Shown in pieces: positions 1 to 6,765 of a stretch of 8,898 nucleotides of DNA. Position 1 is the first letter of the stretch, and each line of letters begins with the position of its first letter. This stretch comes from an uncultured Eubacteriales bacterium. Its GTDB lineage: Bacteria; Bacillota; Clostridia; Lachnospirales; Anaerotignaceae. The position numbers and the translations under genes were made by a program. The stretch lies in the NCBI GenBank assembly GCA_934256695.1, contig CAKQPE010000077.1, positions 1-8,898 on the forward strand. Reading direction: 5' to 3'. Below the pieces are notes generated by a model. The model was given only the letters and a program-made list of their open reading frames with translations. It searched no databases and was not told where the DNA came from.

Positions 1-1682
1 ATATCATACACCTTAAGATTGCTTTCTATAAGTGTACGTATTCTCTTGGCAGCAAATATCATCTCTGCCTCTGCCGAAGATATATCGTCCAATTCTTCGT
101 TTTCTGTCTGATTTTTCTTCTCTATTACATCAATTTCAACAGCCATATCTTCACTTTCAGGGTAATCTCCTCCGGGATAAAGCCAAGCTTCTTTGCTGTA
201 TTCCATTTCACCTGTACGGTAAAACATAATCTGGCGGAACAGGAAGTTAATTGAATCCAAAACCTCTTTTCGGCTTCTGAAATTTTTAAAAAGGTCTATT
301 CTCTGTTTTTCACCTTCTGACTTATAAGTATTATATTTTTCCATAAAAAGTCCCGGTTCTGCCTGACGGAAACGATAAATACTCTGTTTAACATCACCAA
401 CCATAAAACGGTTGTTTTCGTTTTTTCCCCTTCCGCTTACAGAAAGAAGTATCATTTCCTGAACGGGATTGCTGTCCTGATACTCGTCAGTCATTACCTC
501 ATAATACTTTTTTTGAAGCTGCAAAGCCTCTTTTGAAGGTTTAAAACCATTTTCGTTATCATCAATAAGTATTTTCAGTGCAAAATGTTCAAGGTCATTG
601 AAATCAGCTGTATTTCTTTCACGTTTTGCTTTGGAATACATATCGGAAAATTCCATTACTATATCTGCAAGCTCTTTTATAAGCCTTCCCGTTTTGTAAA
701 CATCTTCTTTTTGATATTGTATATCCGTAAAGAAAAAGTTTTCTTCCAGACTCGAAATGCCCTTTTTTACTATTTCTCGCATTGCTTTTATTGTTTCGGC
801 AATTTTCTTATCATCGTCTTTCCCCACTCTGCCTATATTTACAAATTTAAAGGAAGAAATTTTATCATACGCACTGTCAAAATCCTTCTCTATTGCACTT
901 CTGAGCTCATTTAAACCTATTAAATCGGCAGTAAGAGCTTTTGCATAGGACTCAGGGCCGTTTTCAACAGCAATATTAAGTGCTGTATCGGTACATTTTA
1001 TATATTCATTAATTTCAAAAAGACTTTTTTCTTTTATATAAATTCCCCACATTGTTTCGTCAAAAGGAGCTGAAATATCAAAATTATATTTTTCGGCCGA
1101 TTCTTTGAGATATTTTTCCGGAAAAGGCATACTTTGTATAAACCCATGTATATCAAGTACAATATCTTTTAATTTGCTGTCACCGAGACTTTCGCCGAAA
1201 GTTTCTACAAGAGACAAAAAACTCTCGTTGTTTTCTCCGCCGTACCGCCTTTCAAAAAGCTCCTCCAAAACAGCAGCCTTAATAAGTCCGCACTCGTTTT
1301 CATCAGCTATTCTGAAATCGTGGTCTATATTAAGCTTCGTATAATTTTCTCTTACCACTTTCATGCAAAACGAGTGTATTGTGGTTATATCGGCATAGTT
1401 TACAAGTGTAAGCTGTCTTAATATATGCTCATTATTTTCCTTTTCCGCTATTGCAGCCAATGCCTTTCCTATTCTTTCCCGCATTTCCGCCGCCGCTGCC
1501 GATGTAAAGGTAACAATAAGAAGGTTGTCTATATCAACGGGTCTTTTTTCATCTGTTATTATGCCCATTATTCTTTCAACCAAAACGGCTGTTTTTCCGC
1601 TTCCTGCCGCCGCCGATACAAGTATATCCGCATTTCTTGTATTTATTGCCTTCTGCTGTTCTTTTGTAAAGACAGTACCCAT
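1..1682 (-). CDS. addA: AddA, helicase-nuclease subunit A (N-terminal 560 codons, cut by window edge)
   Basis: AddA is the ATP-dependent UvrD-like helicase and nuclease subunit of the AddAB complex, which processes double-strand breaks for RecA-dependent repair in Firmicutes (family knowledge). The frame is open from ATG 1682 to the left edge. Visible superfamily 1 motifs are: Q-motif region TKEQQKAI (6-13); Walker A AAAGSGKT (24-31, Lys30); motif Ia TFTSAAAAEMRERI (58-71); motif Ib TTIHSFC (100-106); Walker B DEYQD (399-403); motif III GDVKQSIYRFRQA (429-441); motif IV NFRS (467-470). The start is fixed by the typical AddA opening and by a GGGGG stretch about 9 nt upstream. The ATG lies 4 nt after the stop of the preceding gene, so translation is probably coupled. 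Full-length AddA is about 1200 residues, so the later helicase motifs and the C-terminal nuclease domain lie outside. addB, usually directly upstream of addA, is absent here. Confidence 0.95.
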   Translation of the reverse strand, partial: MGTVFTKEQQKAINTRNADILVSAAAGSGKTAVLVERIMGIITDEKRPVDIDNLLIVTFTSAAAAEMRERIGKALAAIAEKENNEHILRQLTLVNYADITTIHSFCMKVVRENYTKLNIDHDFRIADENECGLIKAAVLEELFERRYGGENNESFLSLVETFGESLGDSKLKDIVLDIHGFIQSMPFPEKYLKESAEKYNFDISAPFDETMWGIYIKEKSLFEINEYIKCTDTALNIAVENGPESYAKALTADLIGLNELRSAIEKDFDSAYDKISSFKFVNIGRVGKDDDKKIAETIKAMREIVKKGISSLEENFFFTDIQYQKEDVYKTGRLIKELADIVMEFSDMYSKAKRERNTADFNDLEHFALKILIDDNENGFKPSKEALQLQKKYYEVMTDEYQDSNPVQEMILLSVSGRGKNENNRFMVGDVKQSIYRFRQAEPGLFMEKYNTYKSEGEKQRIDLFKNFRSRKEVLDSINFLFRQIMFYRTGEMEYSKEAWLYPGGDYPESEDMAVEIDVIEKKNQTENEELDDISSAEAEMIFAAKRIRTLIESNLKVYD

Positions 1683-1686
1683 CTGT

Positions 1687-2292
1687 TCATGCCCCCGTTG
1701 CATCGTTTATATTTGAAATCTTAATGCGTCTGTTTATCGAAATATATTCAGAAAAATATTTTACAAATGTTTTAAATGAATTATAACAGAAGTTTTGGAA
1801 AAAAGCCACGAAGAAAGCACTGCTGTTGTCACTGCCAAATATATATTTAATTGCCGTTCTTGCAAATACCGCCGGAAACTGTTTCGGAAATTCCATTCTG
1901 TATTTATAAAGTATTTCAAAAAGTTGTTTTTCCGTTTCCTCAAAAGAATATATCTTATAAAAAAATATACTCATTGTAAAAAAATCCAGCTTATCTTTCT
2001 TTTTTGCAAGCATTTGTATTGTATGGTGCATAGCAATAATTTTAAAAAACCTTCTTTTTCTTTCGCTGTTGATTTTTTCGGCACTTAATTTAAAAATATT
2101 GCTCCTAAAATTATTGATAATAAAACATTCCTTTGCATCTATTGCCGAAAATTCCGCAAGCAGTGCATAAAACGAACTGCAAAAACTATTATTCACCTTA
2201 TATGCATTGTCTACATATTCTGTTTTTATATTTTCCAATTCATTTATAAAATCTTCATTATTAAATTTATATATATTCTTTAAACACATCAT
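1687..2292 (-). CDS. Unrecognised Phe-rich 201-residue protein coupled to addA
   Basis: I do not recognise this protein. The start is ATG 2292: AGGAGG (2306-2301, read on the minus strand) lies 8 nt upstream. A longer frame from GTG 2301 would begin inside that ribosome site and is rejected. The stop is 4 nt before the addA ATG, so the two form a transcription unit. Composition is odd: about 28 Phe in 201 residues, only 9 Leu, 2 Gly and no Trp, with many Lys, Asn and Ile. I see no signal peptide, clear membrane segment, Cys cluster or nucleotide-binding motif; the pattern suggests a mainly helical cytoplasmic protein. It sits where addB would normally be, but at 201 residues it is far too short for AddB (about 1150) and lacks the AddB iron-sulfur cysteine pattern. 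An AddA accessory factor is only a guess from position. Confidence 0.72.
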   Translation of the reverse strand: MMCLKNIYKFNNEDFINELENIKTEYVDNAYKVNNSFCSSFYALLAEFSAIDAKECFIINNFRSNIFKLSAEKINSERKRRFFKIIAMHHTIQMLAKKKDKLDFFTMSIFFYKIYSFEETEKQLFEILYKYRMEFPKQFPAVFARTAIKYIFGSDNSSAFFVAFFQNFCYNSFKTFVKYFSEYISINRRIKISNINDATGA

Positions 2293-2331
2293 AAAAAACA
2301 CCTCCTATAGAATTTTAAACCACAGAAGGTG
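2293..2331 (-). terminator. Hairpin plus U-run after sigG that also contains the next gene's ribosome binding site
   Basis: Read on the minus strand, the arm CACCTTCTGTGG (2331-2320) pairs with CTATAGGAGGTG (2310-2299). This gives 12 consecutive pairs, three of them G-U, around a 9-nt A/T loop (2319-2311). It is followed directly by six T (2298-2293), then the ATG at 2292. This is the shape of an intrinsic terminator for sigG, about 60 nt past its stop. The descending arm contains the AGGAGG of the downstream gene, so any read-through RNA would have that site base-paired. Stability was judged by eye. Confidence 0.6.
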
Positions 2332-2392
2332 TAATAAAAATACATATTCGTATACAAAATAATTACAAAAATTTCACTGTCTTATGTTTCGT

Positions 2393-3166
2393 TTACATAA
2401 ACTTTCGCATATGGATTAATGCACTTTTTTCTAACCTTGAAACCTGTGCCTGACTTATGCCAACCTCATTGCTTACCTCCGTTTGTGTCTTGCCTTCAAA
2501 AAACCTCAATGCCAAAATATGCTTTTCTCTGTCAGTCAAACGTCCCATTGCCTGAGATATTGATATATTTTCAACCCATTTAATGTCCTTATTTTTTTCA
2601 TCACTTATCTGATCCATTACGTAAAGTGTATCTCCACCATCATGGAATATAGGTTCATACAGAGATACCGGATCTTGTATTGCGTCCAATGCCATTGCAA
2701 CATCTGCTTTATCTATGTTAAGTTCCTTTGCTATTTCGTCTATTTTCGGTTCTCTTGAAAGTTTGTTTGTCAGATTTTCTTTAGCTTGAAGTGCCCTGTA
2801 AGCAATATCTCTAAGATTTCTGCTGACCCTTATACTGTTATTGTCTCTGAGGTATCTTTTCACCTCTCCCACGATCATAGGTACAGCATATGTGGAGAAC
2901 TGTACGTTTTGTGATAAATCAAAATTATTTATTGCCTTTATGAGCCCTATGCACCCAACCTGAAACAAATCGTCCATAAGCTCTCCTCTGTTGGCAAATC
3001 TTTGTATTACACTTAGGACAAGTCTTAAATTGCCGTATATATATTTTTGTTTAGCCTCCGCATTTCCTTTTTTTATTTCATTTAGCAATCTCTTTTTTTC
3101 TTCGGAATTGAGAATAGGCAGCTTAGATGTATTTACACCACATATTTCAACCTTATTAAAAGCCAT
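2393..3166 (-). CDS. sigG: RNA polymerase sporulation sigma factor G
   Basis: Sigma-G directs late forespore transcription, including spoVA, ssp and germinant receptor genes in Bacillus (family knowledge). The 257-residue product matches the Bacillus protein (about 260) through most of its length. The N-terminal block NKVEICGV.TSKLP is the sigma-G signature, followed by region 2 (GNLRLVLSVIQRF at 45-57, DDLFQVGCIGL at 65-75, FSTYAVPMI at 90-98), region 3, the block LDAIQDPVSLYEPI, and a region 4 helix-turn-helix ending ISQAQVSRLEK. The start is ATG 3166, 10 nt after AAAGGAGG (3184-3177). The longer frame from 3229 contains that site and is rejected. The residue before the region 2 GNLRLV block is Tyr44, where Bacillus has Asn45. 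sigG here stands alone and divergent from an LCP gene rather than behind spoIIGA-sigE. A terminator-like hairpin follows. Confidence 0.95.
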   Translation of the reverse strand: MAFNKVEICGVNTSKLPILNSEEKKRLLNEIKKGNAEAKQKYIYGNLRLVLSVIQRFANRGELMDDLFQVGCIGLIKAINNFDLSQNVQFSTYAVPMIVGEVKRYLRDNNSIRVSRNLRDIAYRALQAKENLTNKLSREPKIDEIAKELNIDKADVAMALDAIQDPVSLYEPIFHDGGDTLYVMDQISDEKNKDIKWVENISISQAMGRLTDREKHILALRFFEGKTQTEVSNEVGISQAQVSRLEKSALIHMRKFM

Positions 3167-3197
3167 ATTAAAAGTACCTCCTTTAATACTGCTTTTA

Positions 3198-3227
3198 AAT
3201 AATTCCCTATATATATACGTTTTATTC
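3198..3227 (-). promoter_or_regulatory. Candidate sigma-F/sigma-G type promoter for sigG
   Basis: On the minus strand GAATA (3227-3223) fits the short -35 element shared by sigma-F and sigma-G promoters. After 15 nt comes GGGAATTATT (3207-3198), a partial fit to the GG-containing sigma-F -10 element. It lies 31 nt before the sigG start and just upstream of the ribosome site. Expected biology supports it: Bacillus sigG is switched on by sigma-F and then by itself. The match is imperfect and the region is AT-rich, so chance is a real alternative. Confidence 0.35.
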
Positions 3228-3278
3228 ATCTTTTGTAATATATAATTATTAATTTAAATTAAATTCTATCAAAAAATG

Positions 3279-3306
3279 TTGCCTCTGTCGATTATTATGA
3301 TATAAT
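3279..3306 (+). promoter_or_regulatory. Sigma-A promoter with extended -10 for the LCP gene
   Basis: TTGCCT (3279-3284) is separated by 16 nt from a perfect TATAAT (3301-3306), which is preceded by TGA, giving the TGnTATAAT extended -10. Transcription should begin near 3313, leaving a leader of about 27 nt that carries GGAGG (3327-3331), 8 nt before ATG 3340. This is vegetative-type control, in contrast to the divergent sigG. Confidence 0.72.
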
Positions 3307-3339
3307 AGTACACATTGTAAAAATACGGAGGTTTAGCAT

Positions 3340-4383
3340 ATGTCCAGAAAGAACAGACAAATGAAAAACGATATAACCAAAAGAAAAAAGAAAAAAAGAC
3401 ATAATCTCTTAGCTGAATTTATAATAATAACATTATCAATAGTAATTATATTTTTTGCCCTTGCAACTGGTGTATTTATATTTATGTTCGGCAATATTCA
3501 AAAGGAAGCTATTTCTTCCGAAGACGTTAGTGCCGTAGAAATTTCCGACTCAGACAATGCCTATACAGGAAAGGAAATCAAAAATATTGCTCTTTTCGGT
3601 ACGGACTCAAGAGAAAATGATGACAGCGGCCGTTCAGACGCAATTATTATTGCTTCCGTAAATACAAAAACCGGCGTTATAAAACTTATAAGCATCGCCC
3701 GTGATACATACATAAATATTCCGGGATACGGTAACACCAAAATATGCCATGCCTATGCCTACGGCGGTTCAAGTCTTGCCGTTAAGACACTTAATTCAAA
3801 CTTCGGTCTTGATATTACAGACTTTGTTAGTGTAAACTTTGACCAGCTTACGGAAATAGTGGATAAACTTGGCGGAATAGATGTGGAAATAACAGAAAAC
3901 GAAAGACAGGAATTTAACAAAGTAATATCCGAAACAACAAACGAAAAAATATCCCAAAGCGGTATGGTGCATTTAAACGGTGCTCAGGCCCTCTGCTATT
4001 CACGTATACGTAAAGGTGACAGTGACGATGCCAGAACAAGCCGTCAGAGAGAAGTTTTACAGCTTCTGTTTGAAAAAATGAAAAAGGAATCTCCTTTAAA
4101 ATATCCTTCAATAGTAAGAGAGCTTATGCCTTATGTAACAACCTCTCTTAATACAGAGGAAATAATTAAGCTTGCCGCCGTTGTTGTAACCAAAAATCCT
4201 TCAATGGAAAGTGCGGGAATGCCAAATGAATACATAGAACATTCCGGCGGAAAGATAGACCGTGTATGGTACTATATATATGATATAGATACTGCCGCAG
4301 ATATGATAAAAGAATTTATATATGATGATATAGATTTTTCACAGTACGGTCAGACAGATTTAAATCCATCGGAAAGCAACTAA
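3340..4383 (+). CDS. LytR-CpsA-Psr (LCP) family cell-wall polymer ligase
   Basis: LCP proteins transfer undecaprenyl-linked anionic polymers (teichoic acid, capsule or other glycopolymers) onto peptidoglycan at the outer membrane face (family knowledge). The 347-residue protein has a very basic cytoplasmic N-terminus (residues 3-20), one membrane anchor (about 27-50), a linker, then the LCP domain from about residue 80. Conserved pieces are LFGTDSR (85-91), the acidic and arginine positions R98 and D100, SIARDTYINIP (118-128) with R121 and D122, FVSVNFDQL (162-170) with VDKLGGIDVEI after it, and LNGAQALCYSRIRKGDSDDARTSRQ (212-236), the typical C-terminal arginine-rich block. No extra C-terminal domain is present. 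The gene is single: its own promoter lies upstream and a terminator follows. Which polymer it handles, and whether it should be called LytR, TagU or CpsA, cannot be told. Confidence 0.93.
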   Translation: MSRKNRQMKNDITKRKKKKRHNLLAEFIIITLSIVIIFFALATGVFIFMFGNIQKEAISSEDVSAVEISDSDNAYTGKEIKNIALFGTDSRENDDSGRSDAIIIASVNTKTGVIKLISIARDTYINIPGYGNTKICHAYAYGGSSLAVKTLNSNFGLDITDFVSVNFDQLTEIVDKLGGIDVEITENERQEFNKVISETTNEKISQSGMVHLNGAQALCYSRIRKGDSDDARTSRQREVLQLLFEKMKKESPLKYPSIVRELMPYVTTSLNTEEIIKLAAVVVTKNPSMESAGMPNEYIEHSGGKIDRVWYYIYDIDTAADMIKEFIYDDIDFSQYGQTDLNPSESN

Positions 4384-4400
4384 TCTTAAATACAATAAAT

Positions 4401-4442
4401 AGGCGAAAGGCTTGAATAAAAATCAGCTTTTCGCCTTTGTTA
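4401..4442 (+). terminator. Intrinsic terminator after the LCP gene
   Basis: AGGCGAAAGGCT (4401-4412) pairs with AGCTTTTCGCCT (4425-4436), 12 pairs with one G-U, around a 12-nt loop. The T-run behind it (TTGTTA) is short and interrupted, so termination may be only moderately efficient. It starts 17 nt after the stop codon. Confidence 0.7.
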
Positions 4443-4790
4443 TATATAATATGTAAAACAACAACCGCATTAAAAAACACTTATAGTTTTTAAATTATAA
4501 CAATTATTATAGATTCTGTTTATCTATTAATCATATTCTTCTATATATTAATTCTATGAACCAATTATTATCGTATAATTTTTCTACATTCGTTTTTTGT
4601 GCAATTTTACTTATTTAATCTTATTTTAATTTGATTTTTCCTTTTGTTTTAGGCATTTTTTATATATTCATTTATAAACTTCACTAAATAAATCTTTTAA
4701 TTAATTATTTCTATGTATTTTCAATATGTTTTATGTATAATTTTCAAACTTTTTTCAGCTTTTTTCTGTTGTATTTTTTACTAAATTTTG
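4443..4790. other. Gene-free, extremely AT-rich stretch
   Basis: About 350 bp with very few G or C and a clear excess of T on the plus strand. I see no reading frame with a ribosome site, no recognisable riboswitch or structured RNA, and no direct repeat array. Two micro-ORFs (4556-4618 and 4713-4784) have no ribosome site. It may act as an upstream AT-rich promoter element or simply be spacer. Confidence 0.6.
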
Positions 4791-4791
4791 T

Positions 4792-4821
4792 TTGACTTTT
4801 TTCACTCTATATGATTATAAT
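4792..4821 (+). promoter_or_regulatory. Sigma-A promoter for the antiporter gene
   Basis: TTGACT (4792-4797) and TATAAT (4816-4821) are spaced by 18 nt: five of six matches at -35 and a perfect -10. The expected start near 4828 gives a leader of about 70 nt. That leader is AT-rich and contains no obvious regulatory RNA before AGGAGG (4882-4887). Confidence 0.75.
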
Positions 4822-4896
4822 TGCAATGCTTTTAAAAATTATAAATTTTTAATAATAATTATTGGGAATCACTAAATTTATAGGAGGTATTTAAAA

Positions 4897-6096
4897 ATGG
4901 AAAGTTATGATTTTCTTGCAATACTTGCAGTTATTCTTCTTTCAACAAAAGCATTTGGTTTAATTACAGAAAAAGTTCATCTTCCACAGGTAGTAGGTGC
5001 TCTTATTGCCGGTATTGTTCTCGGCCCAAGCTGTCTCGGCATTGTTGCCAAAACCGATTTTCTTACCAAAACAGCTGAAATCGGTGTAATTATTCTTATG
5101 TTTATTGCAGGTCTTGATACTAATATAGAAGATCTTAAAAAAAGCGGCCTTGCCTGCTTTGCCGTTGCACTTTTGGGCGTAATCATTCCTCTTGTACTGT
5201 GTGGCGGTGTTTACTACTTATTTTATGCGGACAGTTTTACAATGCATAATCTTTTATGTGCAACTTTTGTAGGCGTAATATTTACAGCAACATCAGTAAG
5301 TATTACCGTAGAAACTTTAAATGAACTCGGTCAGCTTAAAAGCCGTGTGGGAAACACAATAATAGGTGCTGCAATTATTGACGATGTTCTTGGTATAATA
5401 GCTCTTTCAGTTGTAACCAGTTTCAGCGGAACAAACGTAAATCCTGCCGGAGTTCTTATAAAAATCGTTCTTTTCTTCGTTTTTGCCGCTATAGTCGGAT
5501 ATATTGTAAACAAATTATTCAAACATGTAGACAAAAATCATGGCGAAAGCAGACGAGTTGCTGTTTGGGGACTTGCATTTTGCTTAATTATGTCATATGC
5601 AGCAGAAAAATTATTCGGTGTAGCTGATATTACAGGTGCTTACCTTGCCGGCTTAATACTCTGCAATATTTCCAGAACAAGAAAAACTCTTGCAAAGAAA
5701 ACAACAGTTGCTTCATATGTATTTTTCTCACCTGTATTTTTTGCAAGTATAGGTGTAGGTACTGACATAAGCGGAATTAACTCAGGATTAATAGTATTTA
5801 CAGTAATACTCCTTGTTATAGCGATTATTTCAAAAATGATTGGCTGTGGATTAGGTGCAAAAATATGCGGTCTTTCATCAAGAGAAGCTCTTAATGTAGG
5901 CATAGGAATGGTATCCAGAGGTGAGGTTGCTTTTATGGCGGCACAAAAAGGCATGGATGCCGGTCTTATTGAACCCGAGGTTTTCCCTGCAATAGTTATT
6001 GCCGTTGTAGGTGCAACACTTATTACACCTATCCTGCTTAAAGCAACAATGCCTTCTAAATCATCTGAAACAACTATTGAAACAGTAACGGCGTAA
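4897..6096 (+). CDS. CPA2-family Na+(K+)/H+ antiporter, NapA/GerN-like
   Basis: This is an inner-membrane cation/proton antiporter of 399 residues, the usual length for a CPA2 transporter without a C-terminal TrkA-N/RCK domain. The hydrophobic pattern suggests 12-13 membrane spans. Family marks include the N-terminal LPQVVGALIAGIVLGPSCLG (29-48), LMFIAGLDTN (67-76), the unwound-helix segment TATSVSITVETLNELG (130-145), the ion-binding Asp pair in AAIIDDVLG (D162, D163), and VSRGEVAFM from 339, whose Arg341 is in the usual basic position. The adjacent Asp pair is typical of electrogenic members such as NapA. Start ATG 4897 has AGGAGG 9 nt upstream. It is a single gene with its own promoter and a strong terminator. 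GerN homologues act in spore germination in some bacilli, so a germination role is possible here but unproven; general Na+ or pH homeostasis is as likely. Confidence 0.92.
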   Translation: MESYDFLAILAVILLSTKAFGLITEKVHLPQVVGALIAGIVLGPSCLGIVAKTDFLTKTAEIGVIILMFIAGLDTNIEDLKKSGLACFAVALLGVIIPLVLCGGVYYLFYADSFTMHNLLCATFVGVIFTATSVSITVETLNELGQLKSRVGNTIIGAAIIDDVLGIIALSVVTSFSGTNVNPAGVLIKIVLFFVFAAIVGYIVNKLFKHVDKNHGESRRVAVWGLAFCLIMSYAAEKLFGVADITGAYLAGLILCNISRTRKTLAKKTTVASYVFFSPVFFASIGVGTDISGINSGLIVFTVILLVIAIISKMIGCGLGAKICGLSSREALNVGIGMVSRGEVAFMAAQKGMDAGLIEPEVFPAIVIAVVGATLITPILLKATMPSKSSETTIETVTA

Positions 6097-6102
6097 ATAT
6101 AT

Positions 6103-6138
6103 AAAACCTGTATTCGAAAACATCGAATACAGGTTTTT
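6103..6138. terminator. Bidirectional terminator between convergent genes
   Basis: AAAACCTGTATTCG (6103-6116) and CGAATACAGGTTTT (6124-6137) form a perfect 14-bp stem with a 7-nt loop. On the plus strand it ends in five T; on the minus strand the A-rich arm gives a run of four U followed by AU-rich sequence. It lies between the antiporter stop (6096) and the end of the convergent HD gene (6151), and should serve both. Confidence 0.88.
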
Positions 6139-6150
6139 AATTTGTTAATA

Positions 6151-6684
6151 TTATTTTTTCATTTCAAAAGCCGCTTTGAATTTAATTACTTTTTTTACTG
6201 CATTTATTCCGTCAGCAAACTCCAAAACAGCACAAAACTTATCTGCAAATGACACTATATAGCTTTCCTTATATTTGGGGAAATTAATTATACATGGCCA
6301 CATATGCTTTTTTACCGCATCTTGCTCAACTTCGTTTAAACCAAATTCTTTTTTAGCGTTGTCACAGGCAACAAGTGCGTGCCAAAGCGGATGATAACCT
6401 CTTAAAGCATTTGGTCTCCTCCAGTCATAAAAATACATATCATGCACCAGTCCTGCTCTTGCAGCCGAACGATAATCAAGACCTAATTTTCTGCTCCATA
6501 AGAAACTGTAGTATGATACATTTATACTGTGCTGTAAACGTGAAGTGTGGTTATGCTGTTCAAAATTATCCAATTTCTTTAATTTATCTGATTTAAAAAT
6601 ATCTCCTACACAGCCCATATACTGAGTTGCCGTACTGTTTTTTTCGTCATTAAGTTTAACTGAAGATAAAATAGCTTTTTTCAT
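6151..6684 (-). CDS. HD-domain phosphohydrolase, function unknown
   Basis: The 177-residue cytoplasmic protein carries the metal-binding HD pattern: H52 in LQHSINVSYYSF, the H81-D82 doublet in AGLVHDMYFYDW, further histidines at 98, 102 and 127, and D148 in SFADKF. HD proteins of this type hydrolyse phosphate esters, often of nucleotides, using bound divalent metals (superfamily knowledge); the substrate cannot be read from the sequence. The segment with Tyr97, His98, Trp101 and His102 looks family-specific. The start is ATG 6684, 7 nt after AGGGAG (6697-6692). A frame beginning at TTG 6690 would leave too little spacing and is rejected. It is downstream of spoVAE in the same direction but has its own promoter, so it may be transcribed both alone and by read-through from the spoVA operon, where no terminator is visible. 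It ends at the shared bidirectional terminator. Confidence 0.85.
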   Translation of the reverse strand: MKKAILSSVKLNDEKNSTATQYMGCVGDIFKSDKLKKLDNFEQHNHTSRLQHSINVSYYSFLWSRKLGLDYRSAARAGLVHDMYFYDWRRPNALRGYHPLWHALVACDNAKKEFGLNEVEQDAVKKHMWPCIINFPKYKESYIVSFADKFCAVLEFADGINAVKKVIKFKAAFEMKK

Positions 6685-6734
6685 TAACAATCTCCCTCGA
6701 TTTAAAGCTGAATTTCCACTCCCATTTCAAGCAT

Positions 6735-6763
6735 ATTTTATCATACAGTTTACATAAAATCAA
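6735..6763 (-). promoter_or_regulatory. Sigma-A promoter for the HD-domain gene
   Basis: On the minus strand TTGATT (6763-6758) and TAAAAT (6740-6735) are 17 nt apart, and the -10 is preceded by TGA, giving an extended -10. The -35 begins only a few bases after the spoVAE stop. The expected start near 6728 leaves a leader of about 44 nt. Confidence 0.65.
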
Positions 6764-6765
6764 TA

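Noticed and set aside
585..1724. Several plus-strand frames (for example 585-914 and 1425-1724) opposite addA
   Set aside because: They lie antisense to a continuous AddA frame with all expected helicase motifs and have no ribosome sites or family features.
1795..2088. Plus-strand frame of 97 codons opposite the Phe-rich gene
   Set aside because: The minus-strand frame is longer, has AGGAGG at the right distance and abuts addA; this one has no ribosome site.
1687..2301. The Phe-rich gene as a remnant of addB
   Set aside because: It is intact from ribosome site to stop and shows neither the AddB cysteine cluster nor its nuclease motifs.
3167..3229. Longer sigG start at 3229
   Set aside because: The extension would encode the AAAGGAGG site itself and goes beyond the usual sigma-G N-terminus.
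4556..4784. Two hydrophobic micro-ORFs (20 and 23 codons) in the AT-rich gap
   Set aside because: Neither has a ribosome binding site, and short hydrophobic frames are expected by chance in T-rich DNA.
4977..5954. Minus-strand frames opposite the antiporter
   Set aside because: They are shadows of a complete, well-recognised membrane transporter gene.
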